In this document: piece by piece, positions 9,794-16,523 of the stretch
Position numbering within the stretch: position 1 is the stretch's first letter
Layout of the letters: each line of letters opens with the position of its first letter
Source: Myxococcus xanthus
GTDB lineage: Bacteria > Myxococcota > Myxococcia > Myxococcales > Myxococcaceae
DNA: 64,000 bases
Direction of reading: 5' to 3'
Assembly (NCBI RefSeq): GCF_900106535.1
Contig: NZ_FNOH01000005.1
Span: 310,001 to 374,000, forward strand
The notes under the pieces: generated by a model
Databases searched by the model: none
Told to the model about the DNA's origin: nothing
Seen by the model: only the letters and a program-made list of their open reading frames with translations
Position numbers and translations under genes: made by a program

Positions 9794-10672
9794 TCAGGGA
9801 CAGCCAGAGCTGACCTGGAGGGCGTCATAGGCCATCCACCCGTTGCGCTTCGTTCCCGTGGCGGCGATGACGTAACCGTAGAGGAATTTCATGGTGCCGG
9901 ACTGCTGACGGTAGCGTCCGGCGCTGTCCTGGACCCACAGGGGAATGTCGATGGACGGCACGCCGTGCTCGGTGGGGACGTCCAGGCGCTGGAACTTCGT
10001 CCCTGCGGGGAAGTGGTCCACTGCGGGCCCGCCCAGCGCGAAGCCCGGCACGTTGAAGACCAGGTTCGCCGAGCGCAGGCCATTGGCGCGCACCAACGGC
10101 AGGTAGTCCCCGGCCCGCTCGTGCGTCGCCGTGCTGTCGTAGACGACCTTCTTGAATTCGAGCGTGGTGTCGTGCCAGTCGCGCACGGCGTAGCAGCCCA
10201 GGTTGCCCAGGCCCGCGCCGAGCGCGGAGACGTGGCCGACCTTCTGCTCGAAGGAAGTCCTCCCCAGGATGCTGGAGATGGGGAGCCACCCGGCGCTGGA
10301 GTTGGACGTCGACACCGCGAAGGCATGCTTCTCGCCCGCGAAGGTGCGCGTCTGGCCATAGTTGAAGGCCGCGCTCGTCCGCGTGTTGGTGCCTACCACC
10401 GTGCCATGACCGTCCCGGATGGGAACGCCTGTCACCAGACCCCAGTTGTCGTCCTCGGGCGAGTTGGTGGGGACGCGGTTTCCGCCAGACGCTTGCAGCT
10501 TGCAGTTGTAGGGGCTGACCAGACAGTAGGTGCCATTCACACCGGAGAACGCCGCCTGCTCCCGTGAAGCGAGGGCTTCGTCCGGACTGGAATCGGCGGA
10601 GGACGGTGCCTCGCCTCCACAAGCAGAGGCCACGAGCATTGCTGCGATGAAGGCATGGAGTGGGATTCGCAT
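9794..10672 (-). CDS. Lipoprotein of unknown function, 292 aa
   Basis: Starts at ATG 10672, giving signal peptide MRIPLHAFIAAMLVASAC with lipobox VASAC. The mature protein carries GTYCLVSPYNCKL near its N-terminus and single cysteines at LGCYAVRD and SSGCP, so disulfides are likely. The rest is Gly/Ser/Val-rich and looks beta-rich. The family is not recognised. It is divergent from the possible nuclease-like gene at 10863, with 190 bases of shared upstream region. Confidence 0.8.
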   Translation of the reverse strand: MRIPLHAFIAAMLVASACGGEAPSSADSSPDEALASREQAAFSGVNGTYCLVSPYNCKLQASGGNRVPTNSPEDDNWGLVTGVPIRDGHGTVVGTNTRTSAAFNYGQTRTFAGEKHAFAVSTSNSSAGWLPISSILGRTSFEQKVGHVSALGAGLGNLGCYAVRDWHDTTLEFKKVVYDSTATHERAGDYLPLVRANGLRSANLVFNVPGFALGGPAVDHFPAGTKFQRLDVPTEHGVPSIDIPLWVQDSAGRYRQQSGTMKFLYGYVIAATGTKRNGWMAYDALQVSSGCP

Positions 10673-10862
10673 CTTGAGATGGGAATTCGACAGGATTTGA
10701 GAAAGCAAGTGAACGGTTGTGCGGGCTTGTCGGCGGGGAGGGGAAATGGTCAATGATAGACATATTCCTTTCGCCGCCGCCCGCTGGGTAGCCTTTCTGG
10801 GAGGCGGGCTCGACGGCGCCAGGGATTTGGATTCAATTCCTCACCCCCCGAAGGAGTTCTCC

Positions 10863-11804
10863 ATGAAGAAAGTCGGCTCCCGAAGCCTCAAACCCAGCAC
10901 TTCCTCCTCGAACCGCTACTCGCCGTACCCCAAGCCCCCGCCGAAGACGTCGGCCTCGCCGTCTCCATCGGCTTCGTCCTCGAATCGCACGCCGTCTCCG
11001 ACGGATGGCTTTGACGGCGGGCCGGTGAGGACGCGGCCCCAGCGCGCGGCGGCGGCAGGAGGGCCACGCCCCTCCAATGCGGACCTCTTCAAGCAGTCGC
11101 AGGCGGCGGGACTCCAGGATACGCACGCGGCGCGTCCGGCCAACATGGAGGCGCTCCGGACGGAGAAGGACGGTCCCAATGACAACCTGAACATGCTGGC
11201 GCACTACGGGAGCCAGGCGGCGAGCAAGAAGGGCATCTTCGCCTCGGGGCCGCTCGACCCCAGGGGCCTGGGGCCGCAGCAGGTGCAGACCGCGGTGCCG
11301 GACCGCGACAAGGGCGAGCACACCAAGGTCTTCGGGAAGATGACGGGCGGGGAGACGAGCTCCACGAAGTACCAGCAGAAGCTCGGCACGGCGGAGCCGC
11401 GAACGGACTACGAAATCCTCCACGGCATGGGCCACGGCGAGGGTGGCAAGAAGACGCAGTCGCCCAACAACCTGGCCTCGGCGTCCCATGGCGCGAACAC
11501 GGCCATGATTCCTCCGGACAAGGCCATCTCCGGCAACCCGGACGTCATCGTGGACACGAAGTTCGCCATGCGCCCGGGTACGCAGCGCGCCGAGTACGTG
11601 GACCAGCGCTTCTTCCACAAGGACTTCCCCGACCAGCCTTTCTTCCAGCAGCGCATCGACGGGGACCGGCCCAAGGTCACCCAGAGCGAGTACAAGCAAC
11701 TGAAGGAACAGGTGGCGCCGCTCAGTGACGCGGAACTCCTGCGTGGGGCCGCCCACTTGATGAACTTCCGCAAGAAGGCGGGGAGCAGCGGCGGAGACAC
11801 CTGA
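10863..11804 (+). CDS. Hypothetical protein, possible nuclease-like C-terminal half
   Basis: A 313-residue soluble protein without signal peptide. ATG 10863 has AAGGAG six bases upstream. Residues 1-70 are Ser/Pro/Thr-rich and low complexity. The C-terminal half contains EILHGMGHGEGGKKTQSPNN directly followed by LASASHGANTAMIPPDKAI. That spacing (GH, GG, NNL, S..N..M, D) recalls His-Asn nuclease toxin domains of the DNA/RNA non-specific endonuclease type, where GH...GG...NL...N..M is the active-site pattern. This is motif-level resemblance only. No obvious partner immunity gene is adjacent; the divergent neighbour is a lipoprotein. Confidence 0.72.
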   Translation: MKKVGSRSLKPSTSSSNRYSPYPKPPPKTSASPSPSASSSNRTPSPTDGFDGGPVRTRPQRAAAAGGPRPSNADLFKQSQAAGLQDTHAARPANMEALRTEKDGPNDNLNMLAHYGSQAASKKGIFASGPLDPRGLGPQQVQTAVPDRDKGEHTKVFGKMTGGETSSTKYQQKLGTAEPRTDYEILHGMGHGEGGKKTQSPNNLASASHGANTAMIPPDKAISGNPDVIVDTKFAMRPGTQRAEYVDQRFFHKDFPDQPFFQQRIDGDRPKVTQSEYKQLKEQVAPLSDAELLRGAAHLMNFRKKAGSSGGDT

Positions 11805-11807
11805 GCC

Positions 11808-11827
11808 CCGCGTCCCGGCGGACGCGG
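11808..11827. terminator. Hairpin between convergent genes
   Basis: Perfect 8-bp inverted repeat CCGCGTCC / GGACGCGG with a four-base CGGC loop, directly after the nuclease-like gene and 14 bases before the end of the convergent glycosyltransferase gene. No T-run. Confidence 0.55.
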
Positions 11828-11840
11828 TGGCCTCGAGGGG

Positions 11841-13691
11841 CTACCGCGTCTCCGGCCGGACGTAGACGACCACCTGGGGCGTCTCATCCAGGTAGAGGCC
11901 CGTCACCGGCGTGCGCGTGCCGAAGGCCTGCCACGTGAGGAACTCGTGCTCGCGGAACTCCTGGTGGTACTGGTACGCGACGATGTCCGCGTCCGCCGGG
12001 CTGCCCACCGCGCGCAGGTCCTTCCGCAGCATGCCGTTGCGCTGGTAGTCGCGGAACGAGCCGCCGTGCACCTCGTGCAGGAACAGGCGTGCGCCCTGCT
12101 TCGCGTTCGCGTTGATCCACGGCAGCACGCCGGTGACATGGCTGGACCAGAACTGGCGCTGCATGCCCAGCGTGGCCGCGCCCGGCAGTCCTCCCGCCAG
12201 CTCCGAGTACGCCGCCGTCCCGTAGGGGAACACGCGCACCGAGTACACCAGCGCGGGGGCCAGCAGCATGGCGAACACCGGCACGGCCACCACGGCCTGC
12301 GGCAATGAGGGCCACTTCATCTTCAGCCGCTCCCACAGCGCCGTGCAGCCCCGGGCCACCGCGGCGCCCGCGAGGATGCCCAGGAACACCATGGACGGGA
12401 ACCAGTGCTTCACCCCGCCGAAGTGCGGCACCTGCGGGTGGCTGATGATGAGGATGGACGCCACCGCGTTCACGCACACCAGCGCCTCCGTCATCGTCAC
12501 CGGGCGCTCCACCCACGCGCGCGTCCGCGTGAAGGCCCCCAGCACCATGCGCGCCACCAGCGCCGCCAGGCCCGTCACCATGGGGACGAAGATGCTGGTG
12601 GGCACCGTCAGCGCTGTCTTCACGACGACGTAGGCGAGCGGGAAGGGCGGCTCGCGCAGCAACTGGTTCAGATAGAACCAGGCGTAGTGGTTGTGCTTGG
12701 CGTGAAAGGCCAGGTACCACGCGGTGCGGTCCACCGGCTGGTGCCACAGGTAGGGCCAGTGCAGGTAGAAGATGACGGGCCCCAGCACCGCCATGGCGGC
12801 GATGGGCACCAGCGCGCGCGCCACCTGCGCGTTCACCTTGTCCACGCCCTTGAGCACCCAGGCGCCGCCCACCGCGAGCCCGGCGAACAGCAGCGTGTGC
12901 GGACTGAGCAGCAGGAACTTCCGCTGGAAGCCCTCACCGCCGCCCAGCGACAGGACCAGCAGGCCGTAGAACACGGCCACCGCCGTGAACACGCCCACGA
13001 AGCGGCCCAGCCAGGCGCGGGCCTCTGGCTGACCCTCGCTGGCGCTGTAGGCGCGCCACAGCGCGAAGGGCGTGAGTACGAAGGGGAGGAACAGCGCGTT
13101 GTGCTTGGTGGCCAGCGTCAGGCCAAAGGCCACGCCGCACCACAGGCCCCAGCGCACGTCCTCCATGGCGCGCCAGAAGCAGTACACGACGAGCAGCCAC
13201 ATGGCGGCCACGGGGACGTCGAAGCACGCCATCTCCGCGTTGAAGTACTGCCGCGGCACCAGCATGAAGGCGAAGGCGGCGAACAGCCCCGCGAGGCGGC
13301 CGTACATGGCGCTGCCCAGCAGGAAGGACAGCGCGGGAATCAGCGCCGCCATGGCGAAGGCGGGTATGCGGAACGCCGTCGCCGAGCGCACCCATCCCAG
13401 CTCCGTGTGGAAGAGCAGGTGGCTCAGGCCGAACAGCGTCTTCATCAGCACCGGGTGCTCGTGGTTGTAGTCCCACGCGCGCACGATGGCCGCGTCCGTC
13501 AGCGCCCGGGCCGGTGACTGGAAGAGCTGCCGGAACCAGCTCGAGTAGCCCTCCGCCGCGATGAAGTAGACGCTTTCGTCGCGCGTGTAGCCCACCGCGG
13601 ACTCCGTCAGCCACAGCGCCGCGAAGGCCAGCACCCACAGGGCCCAGGCCAGGGACTTCTCGTCGCGCGTGGGGGCGCGTCCTCGCATCAT
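11841..13691 (-). CDS. ArnT-like / GT39-family membrane glycosyltransferase
   Basis: A 616-residue polytopic inner-membrane protein that would move a sugar from a polyprenyl-phosphate donor to lipid or protein on the periplasmic face. The N-terminal helix is followed by the family's acidic motif in the first periplasmic loop (YTRDESVYFIAAEGY). About a dozen hydrophobic segments follow, then a C-terminal soluble part. The start overlaps the upstream stop in GGATGATG, so translation is coupled; ATG 13691 or ATG 13688 is used. It is last in a same-strand run carD, carG, unknown membrane protein, this gene. Acceptor unknown. Confidence 0.85.
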   Translation of the reverse strand: MMRGRAPTRDEKSLAWALWVLAFAALWLTESAVGYTRDESVYFIAAEGYSSWFRQLFQSPARALTDAAIVRAWDYNHEHPVLMKTLFGLSHLLFHTELGWVRSATAFRIPAFAMAALIPALSFLLGSAMYGRLAGLFAAFAFMLVPRQYFNAEMACFDVPVAAMWLLVVYCFWRAMEDVRWGLWCGVAFGLTLATKHNALFLPFVLTPFALWRAYSASEGQPEARAWLGRFVGVFTAVAVFYGLLVLSLGGGEGFQRKFLLLSPHTLLFAGLAVGGAWVLKGVDKVNAQVARALVPIAAMAVLGPVIFYLHWPYLWHQPVDRTAWYLAFHAKHNHYAWFYLNQLLREPPFPLAYVVVKTALTVPTSIFVPMVTGLAALVARMVLGAFTRTRAWVERPVTMTEALVCVNAVASILIISHPQVPHFGGVKHWFPSMVFLGILAGAAVARGCTALWERLKMKWPSLPQAVVAVPVFAMLLAPALVYSVRVFPYGTAAYSELAGGLPGAATLGMQRQFWSSHVTGVLPWINANAKQGARLFLHEVHGGSFRDYQRNGMLRKDLRAVGSPADADIVAYQYHQEFREHEFLTWQAFGTRTPVTGLYLDETPQVVVYVRPETR

Positions 13692-14692
13692 CCCTGCACT
13701 CCCACTTCGGGCTCCACGGCCAGCACGTCCAGGCACACCTGCCGCCGGTCCGCGTTGTCCGCCTGCACCCAGACCTTCACCGTGTGTGGCGCGCCCTCGG
13801 GGAGCCGGACCTCGGCCTTCTGCACGCCCTCCAGGCCCGGCGGTATCGCCAGCGACAGCAGCCGCGCACCGTTCGCCGCGTCATCCACGCCCAGGTGCGT
13901 GGTGGAGAAGCGCGAGTCCTTGGGGAAGGCGTGCTCGAAGATGATGCCGCCCTCCAGGCGCAGGCCCAGGCCACCGGGCACGCCGTCCAACTCCGCCACC
14001 AGCCGCTGCTTGCCGCCCGGCGCGTGCATCCACAGGCAGCGCCGCGGCTCGTAGAGGATTTCGTGCCACTCCGGCGCCACGTACAGGTGCGCGGGCCCGG
14101 GGCAGCGGTGCACCTTGCCGTCGAAGGGACAGTCGCGGCGCGTGCCATCCGGTTGCTCCAGGTACACGCGGGCGCGCGCATAGGCCTCCGTGGCGGTGAA
14201 GCGCCGGGGACGGTGCCGGCCGTTCTCATAGAGCGCCAGCGTCAGCGTGCCATGCCTCGACGGGGCGCCCACCGCGCGGCGGCCACGCAGGAAGGTTTCG
14301 AGGAAGCCCGCCTCGTCCGAGCGGGGCAGCTCCGGCTGGCCCAGCACCCAGACCCGCGGGTGCGCGGACAAGTCATCCTGGTCCGAGCCCAGGTAGCCGT
14401 ACACCGGCAGCGTGGAGGGGACGAAGATGCGGGCGCGCTCCGTCCACCACGGGAAGAGCAGCACCGCGTCGCCGGGCTGGGCTTCCGCCTGGAGGCGCTC
14501 CGCCACCGCGCGGTAGTCCGCCTCCGACGGGAGGCGGCCCGGCAGGCGCAGGTGGAAGAGCAGGCACAGGAACGCGACCAGGAGCAGCCCCCCCAACTCC
14601 ACGAGGGGCAGCGCGCGCGTGATGCTAGGACTTCGCAAGGCGAATCTTCTGCTCGCTCTTTTCGCGGCAGAAGGTGCAGAAGATGGCTTCAC
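13688..14692 (-). CDS. Membrane-anchored hypothetical protein
   Basis: A protein of about 334 residues with one N-terminal membrane anchor (LVELGGLLLVAFLCLLFHL) and a large, probably periplasmic domain containing a Cys-rich segment (RRDCPFDGKVHRCPGPAHLY). The GTG at 14692 overlaps carG by 68 bases and has no good ribosome binding site; an in-frame TTG at 14638, still inside carG, is an alternative. Its stop overlaps the glycosyltransferase start, so the two probably work together, for example in the same surface-sugar pathway. No family recognised. Confidence 0.72.
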   Translation of the reverse strand: MKPSSAPSAAKRASRRFALRSPSITRALPLVELGGLLLVAFLCLLFHLRLPGRLPSEADYRAVAERLQAEAQPGDAVLLFPWWTERARIFVPSTLPVYGYLGSDQDDLSAHPRVWVLGQPELPRSDEAGFLETFLRGRRAVGAPSRHGTLTLALYENGRHRPRRFTATEAYARARVYLEQPDGTRRDCPFDGKVHRCPGPAHLYVAPEWHEILYEPRRCLWMHAPGGKQRLVAELDGVPGGLGLRLEGGIIFEHAFPKDSRFSTTHLGVDDAANGARLLSLAIPPGLEGVQKAEVRLPEGAPHTVKVWVQADNADRRQVCLDVLAVEPEVGVQG

Positions 14693-15137
14693 CCTGGGCG
14701 AAGGACGGCGTCCAGGGCGGGTACATCGAGCAGCGCGGGTCCAGGCAGTGGTGCAGCTCCCAGAGGTGCCCCAACTGGTGGAGCGCGTGGCGGGAGACGG
14801 CCTTGAAGGCGCTCTCCAAATCCTTGTGCGGCGCGATGGTGAGGATGGCGCGGTCCTTCCCCTGGCGCGCGAAGCCCGCCGTGGGCGCCACGCCGCTGGG
14901 AAGCTCGCGGTCCTTCAGCTTGCGCGTGGTGAGGAGCAGCACCTTGTCGTCCTTGTAGGAACGGATGCCCTTCACCTCATCAATCAGCTTCTCCGCATCC
15001 AGCGGCTCGGACATGCCCGCGGGCACCTCCACGCTGTCGGAGTGCTCACTGCCCACGCCGAACGCCGTGTAGAGCGTGCGGTTGAACTTCGCGAGCTGCT
15101 TGTCGTCGAAGGGGTCCAGCGTCACGACGCGAATCAC
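14625..15137 (-). CDS. carG: CarG, zinc-bound transcriptional factor with archaemetzincin-like motif
   Basis: A 170-residue partner of CarD. The archaemetzincin signature HExxHxxGxxHC-x4-CxM...CxxC appears as HQLGHLWELHHC (residues 120-131), then LDPRCSM and CTFC. The catalytic Glu is Gln121 and the Gly is Glu, so the zinc-binding His and Cys residues are kept while protease activity should be absent. This matches what is known of Myxococcus xanthus CarG, which binds zinc but not DNA and acts with CarD in light-induced carotenogenesis and development. The GTG start lies 58 bases after the end of carD, as in the known carD-carG pair. Confidence 0.92.
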   Translation of the reverse strand: MIRVVTLDPFDDKQLAKFNRTLYTAFGVGSEHSDSVEVPAGMSEPLDAEKLIDEVKGIRSYKDDKVLLLTTRKLKDRELPSGVAPTAGFARQGKDRAILTIAPHKDLESAFKAVSRHALHQLGHLWELHHCLDPRCSMYPPWTPSFAQGEAIFCTFCREKSEQKIRLAKS

Positions 15138-15195
15138 GGGGCGTCACCTCGGCGGAAGGGCCCCATGTGCAGGGGCCCGTCGGTCCATGGGGCTG

Positions 15196-16146
15196 TCAGC
15201 TCTCACCCTCGGGCGGCTTGACCTTGGGCGGACGGCCGCGCTTCTTCGGCGCGGCGGGCGCGGCGCCTTCCACCTCGGGCGGCTTGGGCTTGGGCGGGCG
15301 GCCACGTTTCTTCGGAGCAGGGGGCTCGGCGCCCTCCGCCGTGGCTTCCGGCTTGGGCTTGGGCGGACGGCCGCGCTTCTTCGGAGCAGGGGGCTCGGCG
15401 CCCTCGGGCGCCTCCGTCTTGGCCTTGGGCGGACGGCCGCGCTTCTTGGGGGCGCTCTCCTCGGAGGACGCGGCCTCCTCGGACTCGCCTTCCTCGCTGG
15501 ACTCCTCCTCGGACGGCTCGGAGGGCTCCTCGTCGGACGGCAGGTCCAGGTCGCTGTCCAGGCCCAGCAAATCGCTGTCCAGGTCCAGGTCGCCTTCCTC
15601 GCGCTGGAACTCGGCTGCGGTGCGCTTGGGGCGCTCGCGGCCGGGCGGGAAGAGGACGATGTCGATGGCGTCCTCGGCGTTGACCTCGGCAGTGCCCAGC
15701 GCGGCGGCGACCTCCGTCACCAGCAGGTGCCGGGCATTGTCGTAGAGCTCGCGCTCCTTGGTCGGCAACGGGCGCAGCTCACTGAGAACCTGGAGCCCCT
15801 TCACCACCTCGGCCAGACCCATGATGCCGCCTTGGGTCATCCGGTCCAGGTTGGTGCGGGCTCGCTGCTTCCAGTCGAGGTCGGCCTTGTCGCTGTCCGA
15901 GCGGAGGAAGGTGAAGATGGCCTCCACGTCCTCGGCGGATGCGACCTTGCGCACGCCGATGGCGAGCACCTTGCCCTCGGGGACCATCACGACGGCGCCA
16001 TCCTCTTCGCGGCGCATCGTGACGAAGGTGAGCTTCTGTCCCGCCACTTCCTTCACATCGATGGCGGAGACGCGGCAGACCCCCTGGTTCGGATAGACGA
16101 CCCGGTCGCCAACCGCGAGCTGGAGTGACGCGGACCCTTCAGGCAT
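15196..16146 (-). CDS. carD: CarD, HMGA-like global transcriptional regulator
   Basis: A 316-residue regulator. Residues 1 to about 160 form the CarD/CdnL domain (LAVGDRVVYPNQGVCRVSAI), which contacts RNA polymerase beta and CarG. An acidic linker follows (EEPSEPSEEESSEEGESEEA), then four AT-hooks, each KKRGRPPK, in the last 85 residues. This architecture defines M. xanthus CarD, needed for ECF-sigma-dependent light response and for fruiting-body development. A GAGGGGG ribosome binding site lies two bases before ATG 16146 and overlaps an inverted repeat (see 16152-16165). carG follows in the same transcription unit. Confidence 0.97.
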   Translation of the reverse strand: MPEGSASLQLAVGDRVVYPNQGVCRVSAIDVKEVAGQKLTFVTMRREEDGAVVMVPEGKVLAIGVRKVASAEDVEAIFTFLRSDSDKADLDWKQRARTNLDRMTQGGIMGLAEVVKGLQVLSELRPLPTKERELYDNARHLLVTEVAAALGTAEVNAEDAIDIVLFPPGRERPKRTAAEFQREEGDLDLDSDLLGLDSDLDLPSDEEPSEPSEEESSEEGESEEAASSEESAPKKRGRPPKAKTEAPEGAEPPAPKKRGRPPKPKPEATAEGAEPPAPKKRGRPPKPKPPEVEGAAPAAPKKRGRPPKVKPPEGES

Positions 16147-16151
16147 GTCCC

Positions 16152-16165
16152 CCTCACGGGTGAGG
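16152..16165 (-). promoter_or_regulatory. Hairpin overlapping the carD ribosome binding site
   Basis: On the carD mRNA the sequence reads CCUCACCCGUGAGGGGGACAUG: CCUCA pairs with UGAGG around a CCCG loop, and the right arm contains the GAGG of the Shine-Dalgarno. Pairing would hide the ribosome binding site. Whether it regulates carD translation is inference; the stem is only five to six base pairs. Confidence 0.4.
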
Positions 16166-16228
16166 TTGGTGGGCTGAACGTCGGAACAGGCCTGGGCTTA
16201 GCACCGAGCCACGTCGGACGCCACGAGT

Positions 16229-16435
16229 TTACCGGTGGATTGCCGCCGTGCGTGCGTCCGTTTGCTGAACCCGGAGGAGGTTGCCCAGCACCAGCTTCTG
16301 CCGCGCGTCCAGCGCCGCCTCGACCTGTGCATCCGTTGGCTCCATCCCGTCCACTCCCGGCCGGGCGTCCACGCGCGCGGCCATCCCCAGGGTTCCCATC
16401 AGGCCGAACACGGCCACCGCCACCAGCTTCTTCAT
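16229..16435 (-). CDS. Small exported protein, 68 aa
   Basis: A 68-residue protein with a signal peptide (MKKLVAVAVFGLMGTLGMAA then RVDARPG) and a mature part of about 45 residues that is helical and polar (TDAQVEAALDARQKLVLGNLLRVQQTDARTAAIHR). GGAGG lies before ATG 16435. It lies between the Ser/Thr kinase and carD, all on the same strand. No family recognised. Confidence 0.75.
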   Translation of the reverse strand: MKKLVAVAVFGLMGTLGMAARVDARPGVDGMEPTDAQVEAALDARQKLVLGNLLRVQQTDARTAAIHR

Positions 16436-16523
16436 GGTGAGTCCTCCGTGGCGCCCAGGGTAGGGGGCAGCCTCCGGTGATCAACTTTTCGGCAACAGGT
16501 CGCTGCACCGCTGTAGCGGCCCG

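Noticed and set aside
16508..16519. CCGCTGTAGCGG palindrome as a terminator of the kinase gene
   Set aside because: The stem is only four base pairs with a four-base loop and no T-run; too weak to call.
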